Shown piece by piece: positions 16,561 to 27,491 of a stretch of 50,303 nt of DNA. Both the position numbers and the translations under genes were made by a program. The first letter of the stretch is position 1; the number at the start of each line of letters is the position of its first letter. The DNA is from Sphingobium sp. CCH11-B1 (GTDB lineage: Bacteria; Pseudomonadota; Alphaproteobacteria; Sphingomonadales; Sphingomonadaceae). The DNA lies in the NCBI RefSeq assembly GCF_001556865.1, contig NZ_LSJY01000123.1, positions 1 through 50,303 on the forward strand, written 5' to 3'. The notes under the pieces were generated by a model that saw nothing but the letters and a program-made list of their open reading frames with translations, had not been told where the DNA came from and made no database searches.

Positions 16561-17817
16561 TTACTGGTTCATCGTCGCAAAGAAATCCTCGTTGGTCTTG
16601 GAATCCTTCATCTTGTCGAGGAGGAACTCCATGGCATCCACCGTGCCCATCTGCATGAGGATGCGGCGCAAGACCCACATCTTGCTGAGCGTCGGCTTTT
16701 CGACCAGCAACTCTTCCTTGCGGGTGCCGGACTTGCCGACATCCAGCGCCGGGAAGATGCGCTTGTCCGCGACCTTGCGATCCAGCACGATTTCGGAGTT
16801 ACCGGTGCCCTTGAATTCTTCGAAGATGACTTCGTCCATGCGGCTGCCCGTGTCGATCAGCGCGGTGGCGATGATGGAGAGGGATCCGCCTTCCTCGATG
16901 TTGCGCGCCGCGCCGAAGAAGCGCTTGGGCCGCTGGAGCGCGTTGGCGTCGACACCGCCGGTCAGAACCTTGCCCGAGGAAGGGACGACCGTGTTGTAGG
17001 CGCGGCCGAGGCGGGTGATCGAATCGAGCAGGATCACCACGTCCTTTTTATGTTCCACCAGGCGTTTGGCCTTTTCGATGACCATTTCGGCGACCTGGAC
17101 GTGGCGCGTGGCGGGTTCGTCGAAGGTCGACGACACGACTTCGCCCTTCACGCTGCGCTGCATGTCGGTGACTTCTTCCGGCCGTTCGTCGATCAGCAGG
17201 ACGATCAGGAAGACCTCCGGGTGATTGTCGGTGATCGCCTTGGCGATGTTCTGGAGCATCACCGTCTTGCCGACACGGGGCGGCGCGACGATCAGCGTGC
17301 GCTGGCCCTTGCCCTGGGGCGAGACGATGTCGATGACGCGGGCCGACTTGTCCTTGATCGTTGGGTCGAGCGTGTCGAGGCGCAGTTTCTGCTCGGGATA
17401 GAGCGGCGTCAGATTGTCGAAATTCACGCGGTGGCGCACGGCATCGGGATCGTCGAAATTGACCGTGGTGAGCTTCGTCAGCGCGAAATAGCGCTCACCA
17501 TCCTTGGGTGCGCGGATTTCGCCTTCCACCGTGTCGCCGGTACGCAGCCCGAACTTGCGGACCTGGTTGGGAGAGACGTAGATGTCGTCGGGGCCGGCGA
17601 GGAAATTCGCCTCGGGACTGCGCAGGAAGCCAAAGCCGTCAGGCAGCACTTCGATGGTGCCCTCGCCCATGATCTGTTCGCCATTTTCGGCCTCGGCCTT
17701 CAGAATCGCAAACATCAGGTCCTGCTTGCGCAGCGTCGACGCGCCTTCCACGCCGAGTTCCTCGGCCATGGTGACGAGGTCTGCGGGCACTGTTTTCTTG
17801 AGGTCCTTGAGATGCAT
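16561..17817 (-). CDS. rho: Transcription termination factor Rho
   Basis: Rho is the hexameric RNA helicase that ends transcription at C-rich, unstructured RNA sites. The 418-residue length is standard. The N-terminal helical part ([20 protein letters not shown]) precedes the cold-shock RNA-binding domain ([13 protein letters not shown]). The ATPase domain has Walker A PPRVGKT, Walker [17 protein letters not shown] with the adjacent Q- and R-loop segments, and ends DFFATMNQ. I chose the ATG at 17817; the upstream in-frame extension to 17889 has no family match. terC follows on the same strand. Confidence 0.97.
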   Translation of the reverse strand: MHLKDLKKTVPADLVTMAEELGVEGASTLRKQDLMFAILKAEAENGEQIMGEGTIEVLPDGFGFLRSPEANFLAGPDDIYVSPNQVRKFGLRTGDTVEGEIRAPKDGERYFALTKLTTVNFDDPDAVRHRVNFDNLTPLYPEQKLRLDTLDPTIKDKSARVIDIVSPQGKGQRTLIVAPPRVGKTVMLQNIAKAITDNHPEVFLIVLLIDERPEEVTDMQRSVKGEVVSSTFDEPATRHVQVAEMVIEKAKRLVEHKKDVVILLDSITRLGRAYNTVVPSSGKVLTGGVDANALQRPKRFFGAARNIEEGGSLSIIATALIDTGSRMDEVIFEEFKGTGNSEIVLDRKVADKRIFPALDVGKSGTRKEELLVEKPTLSKMWVLRRILMQMGTVDAMEFLLDKMKDSKTNEDFFATMNQ

Positions 17818-18045
17818 GTGCGAGTCGGTCCGATGCGGAGGGTGGGAAAATGGGCCGGAAAGGAGGGAAATAGTCTGGCCGAGAGCCAAGGATCCTCGTT
17901 CCGGACGGACAAGGATGAGACAGAACTGCGTTTAGCGACAGGCCGCCCATGTCGTCAAGGCGGGATCGTGGCGGTGAAGGACGGAATTGCGCCTGTTTCC
18001 AACCGCGGCGCCGAGCGGTGGCGCTGGCGCGATGGCCTGTCGGCG

Positions 18046-18054
18046 TGATATAGT
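18046..18054 (+). promoter_or_regulatory. Candidate extended -10 promoter for the retropepsin-like gene
   Basis: TGATATAGT is a good extended -10 element (TGn plus TATAGT) about 25 bases before the ATG at 18079. No convincing -35 hexamer was seen. The rest of the 261-base divergent gap toward rho shows nothing I can identify. Confidence 0.4.
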
Positions 18055-18078
18055 GTGCCAGGAGAGGATGGAAAGACC

Positions 18079-19038
18079 ATGACGCGGTTCCCTGTGCTTG
18101 TGGGCGTGGCGCTGGCGGTCGCCGGGCCGTCGGTGGGGCAGGTCGCGCCAACGCTGGATCCCGATGTTCCGCCTGCGGTGGTTCGCACTGGTCCGCCCGC
18201 CGATGATCGGGTGACCGTGCCGATCCGGATCGATGGCAAGGGGCCATGGAACTTCGTCATCGACACAGGATCGCAGCGTACAGTCATAGCGCGTGAACTG
18301 GCGCAACGTCTGGCCCTGCCGCCCCGTAGCAATGTGACCATCCTGAGCATGACTGGTCGGTCCGAAGCCAGCACGGTCGCGGTACCCAGGCTGGACTTCG
18401 CCGGGGGGACACTGGACGACATAGAGGCGCCGGTGCTGGAAGGCGAACATCTGGGCGCGCCGGGGCTGCTGGGGCTGGACAGCCTCCACGCCAAGCGCGT
18501 GACAATGAACTTCCGCACGGGCCAGATGGAGATCGCGCGCAGCAGCCGGCGCGCGCAAGCGGCGGACCCGGACACCATCGTCGTGGAAGCGCGCCGCAGG
18601 CGCGGGCAGTTGATCCTGCTCGATTCCGAAGTGAATGGCATGCGGGTGAACATCATGCTCGACACGGGCTCGCGCTATAGCGTTGGCAATCTGGCGCTCC
18701 GCGACAAGCTGGTCGCGAAGAAGCGCGCGCCCGAGATGCTGACGGCCGTGCTCACCAGCGTCACCGGCGGCACGCTGACGGGGCAGATCGGGCAGATCCA
18801 GTCCGTCCGGCTTGGCCGCGTCAACCTTGTCCGCGTGCCGGTGATATTCGCTGACGCCAGTCCATTTGCCGAACTGGGGCTGCAGGACAAGCCGGCCCTG
18901 ATGCTGGGCATCAGCGCACTGCGCATCTTCGATCGGGTGGCGATCGATTTCGGCCGCGGCAAGGTCGATTTCCTGCTGCCTGACGCAAGTGCAGCGCAAA
19001 GCATGAAGATGGCTGCCAACGATCAGCGAAGACGGTGA
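18079..19038 (+). CDS. Exported retropepsin-like aspartic protease with two DTG domains
   Basis: This 319-residue protein has an N-terminal signal sequence (FPVLVGVALAVAGPSVGQ) followed by two retropepsin-like domains. The first holds NFVIDTGSQRTVI and the second holds NIMLDTGSRYSVG, each with the D-T/S-G catalytic triad. Single-domain retropepsins must dimerise, so a double domain could form one active site as pepsin does. Later strands (LMLGISALRIFDRVAIDF) fit the family's LLGxDxL region. The likely location is the periplasm; the substrate is unknown. GGAGAGGATGGAAAG sits just before the ATG at 18079. It diverges from rho and converges with the PBP1A gene. Confidence 0.82.
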   Translation: MTRFPVLVGVALAVAGPSVGQVAPTLDPDVPPAVVRTGPPADDRVTVPIRIDGKGPWNFVIDTGSQRTVIARELAQRLALPPRSNVTILSMTGRSEASTVAVPRLDFAGGTLDDIEAPVLEGEHLGAPGLLGLDSLHAKRVTMNFRTGQMEIARSSRRAQAADPDTIVVEARRRRGQLILLDSEVNGMRVNIMLDTGSRYSVGNLALRDKLVAKKRAPEMLTAVLTSVTGGTLTGQIGQIQSVRLGRVNLVRVPVIFADASPFAELGLQDKPALMLGISALRIFDRVAIDFGRGKVDFLLPDASAAQSMKMAANDQRRR

Positions 19039-19060
19039 ACCGCGTGAGCGGTCGGGCGCG

Positions 19061-21133
19061 TCAGGGGGTAGGCGGAGGCCGTTGCTGCTGACGCTGGCGA
19101 TCGCGTCCAAGCACATTATCGATCCACTGCTGGTCTATGCGCGGTGGTTGCGGCCGATCCTGCGGGTCGACCTCCATCTGTGGCTCGTCCGACTCGTCCC
19201 CGGATTCACGGGGCTGCAGCCGTTCGATGGGCAAGCCATTCTCATCGACCATCATGCCGGGATCGGGGGTGTTGTAATAGGCCTCCTCGTCGGGCTCCAG
19301 CTGCCATTCCGGAAGCGTGACTTCCGTTTCGAATTGTTCGACGGGGCGCTTGGCGACGGCGACCTTCATGTAGGCGGCGAAAGCGCGAGCCGGGGCGCGG
19401 CCACCCTGCAGCACGCCGACGGCCCGGGCATCGTCGCGGCCCATCCAGACACCAGTGGTGATGCCGCTGGAAAAGCCGAGGAACCAGCCATCCTTGTTGC
19501 TGGTCGTGGTGCCGGTCTTGCCCGCCACCGGCCGGCCGATCTGTGCCGCGCGGCCGGTACCGGTGCTGACCGCGGTCTGCATGAGGTCGGTCATGCCTGC
19601 GGCGACCCAGGGGGCGACGAGAACGCGGCTGGTATCGTCCTGATGCTGGTAGAGGAGACGTCCATCGGCGGTGGTCACCTTCGTGATGCCGTAGGGCGCG
19701 ACTGCGATCCCCTTTCGCGCGATCGAGGCGAAGGCGCGCGTCATATCGATCAGCCGCACGTCCGACGTGCCGAGCACCATCGAGGGATGCGTGTTGATCG
19801 GCGTCGATATGCCGAAGCGGCGCGCCATATCCGCGACGGTCGGGAAGCCCACCTCGACGCCCAGCTTGGCCGCCACGGTGTTGATCGAATAGGCAAAGGC
19901 CGTGCGAATATCGATGTCGCCGGCGAACTTGCCGTTGGCATTGCGCGGGCTCCATCCATTGATCGTCACAGGTTCGTCGGTGATGCCGGTGTCGGGTGTG
20001 TAGCCCGCCTCAAGCGCGGCCATGTAGACAAAGATCTTCCACGCCGATCCGGGCTGGCGGGTGGCGGTGGTCGCGCGGTTGTAGTTGGATGTTACATAGT
20101 CAAGCCCGCCGACCATCGCCCGTACCGCGCCGTCCCGGTCGAGGCTGACCAGCGCACCCTGCGTACCGGACGGCACGTTGGCCTTGATCGCCGCCGTCGC
20201 CGCATTTTGCGTGGCCGGATCGATGGTGGTATAGACTTCCAGCGGTTCGTTGGGTTCGTCGATCAGCACGTCCAACTGCGGCAAGGCCCAGTCGGTGAAA
20301 TAGCGTACGCTGTTCTGCGGCGGTTCTGGCGCCATCTTCACGCCACCTAAGTCGGCGGCCGCCCGTTCAGATGCCGAAATCTTCTCATTTTCCTGCATCA
20401 GGTCGAGCACGACGCCCGCGCGACCGATCGCGGCGTCGGCATCAGCCGTCGGTGAATAGCTGGACGGAGCCTTCACCAGCCCTGCGATGATGGCGGCTTC
20501 GGGAAGGTCGAGGCTGGAGGCGGGATGGCCGAAGAATTTGCGGCTGGCGGCATCGATCCCATACGCGCCTCCGCCGAAATAGACCTTGTTAAGGTAGAGT
20601 TCGAGGATCTGCCGCTTGGAGAATTTACGCTCCAGCGCAAGGGCAAGCACGATTTCCCGGACCTTGCGACCGAAGCTGTAGCTGTTGTTGAGGAAGATGT
20701 TTCGCGTGACCTGCTGCGTGATGGTCGATGCGCCCTGCCAGCGTCGCCCGGTCCCGCGCCGTTCGATCGCCACCCATGCGGCGCGCGCCATGCCGACCGG
20801 ATCGACGCCGGGATGCAGGTAGAAGCGCTTGTCCTCGGTGGAGATCATCGCATCCACCATGACCTGCGGGATCTGGTCGTAATTCATCCAGCGGCCGAAA
20901 CTCGGCCCCAGCGACACGATCACGCTGCCGTCCGCCGCATGGACGCGGATCATCTGGCCATTGGGAGAGGATTTCAGGCTGTCATAGCTGGGCAGCGACT
21001 GCATGGCGATAACGACGGCGATGACAAGCGCCAGCAGGCCTGCCACTGCGGCCGCCAGGCCGACCTTCAGCCCGCGCATCAGCCACTTTCTTGCGCCCGT
21101 GGGCGCTGCCCTGCTCTTACCTGATCCTGCCAT
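19061..21133 (-). CDS. Penicillin-binding protein 1A (bifunctional transglycosylase/transpeptidase)
   Basis: This class A penicillin-binding protein polymerises and cross-links peptidoglycan in the periplasm. A basic N-terminus and one membrane helix (about residues 22-46) anchor it. The GT51 domain has the catalytic glutamate in STEDKRFYLHPGVD and the second motif GASTITQQVTRN. The transpeptidase domain has the serine in PGSAWK (SxxK), SINTVA (SxN) and KTGTTTS (KTG). The 690-residue protein ends in an acidic, Pro/Gln-rich tail (DRPQPPRIDQQ to QRPPPTP). It is somewhat shorter than E. coli PBP1A, with no obvious OB-fold insertion. Confidence 0.93.
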   Translation of the reverse strand: MAGSGKSRAAPTGARKWLMRGLKVGLAAAVAGLLALVIAVVIAMQSLPSYDSLKSSPNGQMIRVHAADGSVIVSLGPSFGRWMNYDQIPQVMVDAMISTEDKRFYLHPGVDPVGMARAAWVAIERRGTGRRWQGASTITQQVTRNIFLNNSYSFGRKVREIVLALALERKFSKRQILELYLNKVYFGGGAYGIDAASRKFFGHPASSLDLPEAAIIAGLVKAPSSYSPTADADAAIGRAGVVLDLMQENEKISASERAAADLGGVKMAPEPPQNSVRYFTDWALPQLDVLIDEPNEPLEVYTTIDPATQNAATAAIKANVPSGTQGALVSLDRDGAVRAMVGGLDYVTSNYNRATTATRQPGSAWKIFVYMAALEAGYTPDTGITDEPVTINGWSPRNANGKFAGDIDIRTAFAYSINTVAAKLGVEVGFPTVADMARRFGISTPINTHPSMVLGTSDVRLIDMTRAFASIARKGIAVAPYGITKVTTADGRLLYQHQDDTSRVLVAPWVAAGMTDLMQTAVSTGTGRAAQIGRPVAGKTGTTTSNKDGWFLGFSSGITTGVWMGRDDARAVGVLQGGRAPARAFAAYMKVAVAKRPVEQFETEVTLPEWQLEPDEEAYYNTPDPGMMVDENGLPIERLQPRESGDESDEPQMEVDPQDRPQPPRIDQQWIDNVLGRDRQRQQQRPPPTP

Positions 21134-21210
21134 CTATGCCGCCCCGAATAGGCGCTAATCCCCACGTCTGCCAGCGCAAATGCTGCAATCACGCATGAAA
21201 GCTGCGCATG

Positions 21211-21230
21211 CGCTCTTCATGCGAAGAGCG
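21211..21230. promoter_or_regulatory. Perfect 8-bp inverted repeat upstream of PBP1A
   Basis: CGCTCTTC-ATGC-GAAGAGCG lies 78 bases before the PBP1A start and 33 bases beyond the msrB start side of the gap, in a 129-base intergenic stretch. No T-run flanks it, so an operator or leader hairpin is as likely as a terminator. Confidence 0.35.
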
Positions 21231-21262
21231 GATTTATCAGCGATGAACGCAGGACAGGCGGA

Positions 21263-21667
21263 TCATTTCGATTCGGCGCGGGATTTGAAGTCGAGGCTGG
21301 CGCTGTTCATGCAGTAACGCAGGCCGTTGACGCCAGGACCATCGGGGAAGACATGGCCCAGATGGCCCTCGCATTTGGCGCAGCGCACTTCGGTACGGAG
21401 CATGCCGTGGCTTGAATCGCGGACCTCTTCGACCGCATCGATGTCGACGGGCGCGGTAAAGCTGGGCCAGCCTGACCCGCTGTCATATTTCTCCTCCGCA
21501 TCGAACAGTTCTGCGCCGCAGCCGGCGCAATAATAGACGCCATCCGCTTTGTTGCCATTATATTTGCCGGTGAAGGCGCGTTCCGTGCCGGCCTCCCGCA
21601 AGACATGATATTGTTCAGGCGAAAGGCGCGCGCGCCATTCGGCGTCGGAAAGAGTGAGCTTGTCCAT
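21263..21667 (-). CDS. msrB: Peptide-methionine (R)-S-oxide reductase
   Basis: MsrB reduces methionine-R-sulfoxide in oxidised proteins, with electrons from thioredoxin. At 134 residues it is a standard single-domain MsrB. Two CxxC pairs ([10 protein letters not shown] and [10 protein letters not shown]) form the structural zinc site, and the catalytic cysteine is in [11 protein letters not shown] near residue 121. GSGWPSF is the substrate-binding segment. No signal peptide is visible, so it acts in the cytoplasm. It lies 31 bases after holA on the same strand and may be read from the leuS-lptE-holA transcript. Confidence 0.96.
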   Translation of the reverse strand: MDKLTLSDAEWRARLSPEQYHVLREAGTERAFTGKYNGNKADGVYYCAGCGAELFDAEEKYDSGSGWPSFTAPVDIDAVEEVRDSSHGMLRTEVRCAKCEGHLGHVFPDGPGVNGLRYCMNSASLDFKSRAESK

Positions 21668-21698
21668 GCCGGCAATATGGTGCCAGCGGGAAATGCGA

Positions 21699-22727
21699 TC
21701 AAGCCCGCTCCCGCGCCGCCTGGCGGGCGATGGTCAGCAATTCCTGCCTGACCATCAGGTCGCCCGTTCCCCTGCCCGACCGGGTCGCGCGTTCCGCGTC
21801 CAGCAGCCGCTGGATCACGCGAGCGACGCCGGCTGCGTCCCATTGCCGCACCTGGCGGGTCACCAGGCCCTTCTCCTTCCAGAACACCGCCTTGCCCGCC
21901 GCCTCCACCGCGCCTTCCAGGCGCCCGCTGGCGTCGAAATCGGCGCGGATGTGGGCGATCAGCACCGCGCGCGTGAGCAACGGGCGGATGACCGACGCCA
22001 TCGCCGCCCCCGTTTCGGCAAGGCGCTGCAGTTCCTTGTGCATCGCCTTCAGATCGCCGCCCAGCACCGCGTTGACCAACGGCCCGATCTCCGTGTCGGG
22101 ATTGTCGGCGGACAGGGCCTCCAGCGCTTCGGCGGTCGCTTCGCATGGTCGCTCCGGCGCCGCGTCGAGATAGAGGATCAGTTTTTCGACCTCGCCCGCC
22201 ATCAACGCCCGGTCGCCGTTGGCGAGATCGACGATGCGGCGCGCCAGTTCGGTCGGCAGGCGCAGTCCGCCTTCCCGCGCGATGCCGATCGCGATCTGCT
22301 CCGCTTCCCGCGCGTCGGGCTGATAGGAGATGAGCGCCAGCGCCGCCTTGTGGTCGAGCGCCAGTTTCAGCAGCTTCGATGTTGGCTTGAGCGCGCCCGC
22401 CAAAGCGATCACGGGATTTCCGGCAGCCTCCGCTTCCAGCAGGGCGGCCAGTGCTGGCGCGGATTCGTCGCCCATCCCGGTTATGCGGACCCAGCGCCGG
22501 TCGCCGAACATGGAGAAGGATGCCGCTTCATCCGCAAGCCGGGCCGGATCGTCCTTCAGCGTGGCGCCGTCCAGGTCCACCCGCTCCGCCTGCGGTCCCA
22601 TTCCGCGCTCCAGCCGCTTCGCCAGGGCAGCGCTTCCAGCCTCGTCGGGACCGTAAAGCAGGAAGAAGCGGATGTCGGCGGGCGGCGTATCCAGCGCCCG
22701 CTCCATCTGACCGCGATTGGCCTTCAA
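21699..22727 (-). CDS. holA: DNA polymerase III subunit delta
   Basis: HolA is the wrench subunit of the clamp loader that opens the beta clamp. The N-terminus [16 protein letters not shown] leads into [15 protein letters not shown], the degenerate P-loop area typical of delta. Helical domains follow ([20 protein letters not shown]), ending near [11 protein letters not shown]. The start is a TTG at 22727 that overlaps the lptE stop (TTGA); the first ATG (22706) would remove seven residues that I believe are conserved in sphingomonads. At 342 residues the length is normal. Confidence 0.9.
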   Translation of the reverse strand: MKANRGQMERALDTPPADIRFFLLYGPDEAGSAALAKRLERGMGPQAERVDLDGATLKDDPARLADEAASFSMFGDRRWVRITGMGDESAPALAALLEAEAAGNPVIALAGALKPTSKLLKLALDHKAALALISYQPDAREAEQIAIGIAREGGLRLPTELARRIVDLANGDRALMAGEVEKLILYLDAAPERPCEATAEALEALSADNPDTEIGPLVNAVLGGDLKAMHKELQRLAETGAAMASVIRPLLTRAVLIAHIRADFDASGRLEGAVEAAGKAVFWKEKGLVTRQVRQWDAAGVARVIQRLLDAERATRSGRGTGDLMVRQELLTIARQAARERA

Positions 22728-23224
22728 GGATTGCCGGCCTTGCGCGAAAAAAGGGCGAGCCGGGTGACGATCTGGTCCGCGACCGTCTGGGACAGGCGCT
22801 CGAGCGCGGTATCTTCGGCCGCGATGGTCGCATATTCGCTGGACGTCACGTCGATGCCAGCGTCCGATCCCGCCGTCGCGTCCAGAACCTGCGTGCCTGT
22901 CGCTTCGTCCACCAGCTGGTAGCGGGCGCGCAGCGTGCGGCGTTCACGCGTGACGGCGGCGTCCGCGCGCAAACCAAAGCCGCTGATCTGATCGTCGAGC
23001 TTCACGACCAGCCGATAGCGCGGGCCGCTGCCGCTGTGCATGGCGGCCAGCCGGTCGTTGAGCGCATTGCGGACAAGCCAGCCACCTTTTCCGTCGATCG
23101 GCGCAACCTCCACATTGCCCAATGCCTGCGCAACGGTACCGTGACTGCCGCCGCCATAGACAGGACGCAGGCCGCAGCCGCTGAGGGTGGCAAGGGCGAT
23201 GGGGAGCAGGAGCCAGGACTTCAT
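22724..23224 (-). CDS. lptE: LPS-assembly lipoprotein LptE
   Basis: LptE is the outer-membrane lipoprotein that plugs the LptD barrel and helps insert lipopolysaccharide. A short signal sequence ends in the lipobox LSGCGLRPVYG, and the Leu-Arg-Pro-Val-Tyr stretch after the cysteine is a hallmark of alphaproteobacterial LptE. The rest is a compact alpha/beta domain with STVADQIVTRLALF-like helices near the end. I chose the ATG at 23224 over the one at 23236 because GGAG lies six bases before it. It is located between leuS and holA, a conserved alphaproteobacterial order, and its stop is coupled to holA. Confidence 0.9.
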   Translation of the reverse strand: MKSWLLLPIALATLSGCGLRPVYGGGSHGTVAQALGNVEVAPIDGKGGWLVRNALNDRLAAMHSGSGPRYRLVVKLDDQISGFGLRADAAVTRERRTLRARYQLVDEATGTQVLDATAGSDAGIDVTSSEYATIAAEDTALERLSQTVADQIVTRLALFSRKAGNP

Positions 23225-23247
23225 GCCAATCTCCATAACCGTTCGCA

Positions 23248-23279
23248 GCTGACCTGTCGAAGGGCTTCGACAGGTCAGC
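23248..23279. repeat. Perfect 15-bp inverted repeat (REP-like) between leuS and lptE
   Basis: GCTGACCTGTCGAAG and its exact complement flank only two bases (GG). The sequence resembles the short extragenic palindromes with a TCGAAGG...CTTCGACAGG core seen widely in sphingomonad genomes. It is the only intact copy I saw here. In the leuS-lptE transcript it would fold into a very stable hairpin without a U-run. Confidence 0.7.
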
Positions 23280-23291
23280 GACTGATGGCGT

Positions 23292-25850
<2,559 letters not shown>

Positions 25851-25960
25851 GTCTCGTCCTTACAAATGCAATCGGGCTGGGCCTTGCAAAAGCCCAGCCC
25901 CTCGTGATCGGATGGTGTAATCGGATCGCGGGGCCGCCTGTGCTCCCGAACGGGGCAGGG

Positions 25961-26410
25961 TTAGCCAGCGATCGCCATGCGGCGCAGGTCCCGCGCCTTG
26001 GTGAGGATGATCTCCTCCAGCTTCTGCGTGGTGGCGGCCTTGACCGGCGCATCGACCCACTGCCCGCCCTGATTGACCTGCCGGCTCGCCGCGACGCGCA
26101 CGGCGTCGGCGCGCAGATCCTGATCCAGGATGGACACGGTCAGCTTCATCCGTTCGCCCGGCGAGTTGGGATTAGCATACCAGTCGGTCACGATCACGCC
26201 GCCGTTCGAATCGGTTTGCACCATGGGCATGAAGGACAGGGTGTCGAGCGACGCGCGCCAGAGATAGGCGTTGACGCCGATGGTCGTGACCTTAGAGGCA
26301 GCGAGATCCGCCTTGGGACGGTCCTTGGCCCCGCCGCCGCAGGCTGCAAGGGGCAGGCTCGCGGCCAGCAGCAGGCCAGCGGAAAAGGGAGCGGAAAGGC
26401 GGCGGACCAT
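25961..26410 (-). CDS. DUF3576 domain lipoprotein/exported protein
   Basis: This 149-residue protein has a signal sequence ending in LPLAACGGG, a good lipobox, so it is probably a membrane lipoprotein. The body matches DUF3576, with TTIGVNAYLWRASLDTLSFMP and VTDWYANPNSPGERMKLTVSILDQDLRADA as recognisable stretches. The function of the family is not established; its constant position before leuS, lptE and holA in alphaproteobacteria suggests an envelope role. It lies 110 bases upstream of leuS. Confidence 0.88.
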   Translation of the reverse strand: MVRRLSAPFSAGLLLAASLPLAACGGGAKDRPKADLAASKVTTIGVNAYLWRASLDTLSFMPMVQTDSNGGVIVTDWYANPNSPGERMKLTVSILDQDLRADAVRVAASRQVNQGGQWVDAPVKAATTQKLEEIILTKARDLRRMAIAG

Positions 26411-26589
26411 CAGGCATGTCCTAGCTTGAAAAAGACGAAAAACTGCCCGCTTCTATAGTGGCCGTGCCGCGCGGGGCAAGGGGGACGGTGCATGGCCGTG
26501 ATACAGGCGCCAGGCATCATGATCATCTTCTGTGTATTCGATGCAACAGCTCCGACAAAAAGGCGTTACGGCACTAGCCAGTGGCGTCT

Positions 26590-26619
26590 TTGTGGGTGTA
26601 GTGCGTCTTGAAATATATA
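26590..26619 (+). promoter_or_regulatory. Weak promoter candidate for the exported protein gene
   Basis: TTGTGG and TATATA are spaced 18 bases apart, with the -10 about 23 bases before the ATG at 26642. The AT-rich patch stands out in GC-rich sequence, but the -35 is poor. Confidence 0.3.
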
Positions 26620-26641
26620 TCGGCGGGGACAGATTCGGGTC

Positions 26642-27367
26642 ATGGGCATGCGTAGGGGACATTTGGCAGTGGCAGGCGCGGCGGTGGCCGTGGCCGGCTT
26701 CATGCTGTCTCCCGCTTTCGGTGCCGTGGCCGACATGGTCCACATGCGTGGCGATAGTCCGGTATCGCTGGGCGCGCTGGGCAGCATTTCCTCCTTTACG
26801 CCGACCATCAAGGATCCACGGCTGGCGGCGGCCTATGCGAAGATCGCAGCCAAGGCGAGCGGGCAGGGCTTCCGTTTCACGCCGACCAGCGGATCGCTCA
26901 GCGGTCAGCGGTCGATTACCGTCATGGTGCGCGCAAGCGACGATCGCGTCGCGGTGAACCGTACGATCGATCCGATCAATATCACGCCGGTCGCATTCAG
27001 CCTGAACGGGGCGCATAGCTGGCGCAAGTTCGCGCTGCCTGAAGCAGTGGGCCGCAAGGCTCTGGACCCTGTTCCGGTCGAAACGATGGTCGACGCCAAG
27101 AATTTCGCGCTGGAGGACGGCAAGAAGGACCGGTTCAGCACGAAGGTGCTGCTGGAGACCCGGCGTGAGCCGGCAGCGACGGTTCGCAATCCGTCAGCTG
27201 ACAAGGATTATTCGCTGGATCTTGCCAGTTCCTACTCGCTCACTCGCAACCTGAACGTCACGGCCGGCGTACGCTACAACAATAGCGTGGCGGGTCGTTT
27301 GACACCGATGACGGATGAGCGGCAGGACAGCCAGGCCGTCTATCTGGGCACGATCTTCAAATTCTGA
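26642..27367 (+). CDS. Exported protein of unknown function with beta-barrel-like C-terminus
   Basis: I do not recognise this 241-residue protein. A cleavable signal peptide is clear (HLAVAGAAVAVAGFMLSPAFGA). The middle is rich in Ala, Arg and Thr. The final ~50 residues alternate as outer-membrane strands do (DYSLDLASSYSLTRNLNVTAG, then AVYLGTIFKF) and end in phenylalanine, the usual signal for BAM-dependent insertion. That is too few strands for a complete barrel, so it may be a periplasmic protein with a membrane-attached end or part of an oligomeric barrel. It diverges from DUF3576-leuS. An ATG at 26648 is an alternative start. Confidence 0.6.
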   Translation: MGMRRGHLAVAGAAVAVAGFMLSPAFGAVADMVHMRGDSPVSLGALGSISSFTPTIKDPRLAAAYAKIAAKASGQGFRFTPTSGSLSGQRSITVMVRASDDRVAVNRTIDPINITPVAFSLNGAHSWRKFALPEAVGRKALDPVPVETMVDAKNFALEDGKKDRFSTKVLLETRREPAATVRNPSADKDYSLDLASSYSLTRNLNVTAGVRYNNSVAGRLTPMTDERQDSQAVYLGTIFKF

Positions 27368-27491
27368 TCCCGCTCGGCTTTGGCCAGCGCTTTCTGATGT
27401 CGCTTGATGAGCAATCGCGTCGATCCCGCGCGCCCGTCCTGCCCTCTCCGATCTGCGCCGCGACGGAAGCCACTAGCCGGCTTGGCGCGGT

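Noticed and set aside
17050..18048. Long plus-strand open frame opposite rho
   Set aside because: It is the antisense of a textbook rho gene; such frames are common opposite high-GC coding DNA, and the translation is His/Arg/Gly-rich without domains.
19082..20350. 422-codon plus-strand open frame opposite PBP1A
   Set aside because: Antisense shadow of a gene with all penicillin-binding protein motifs in order.
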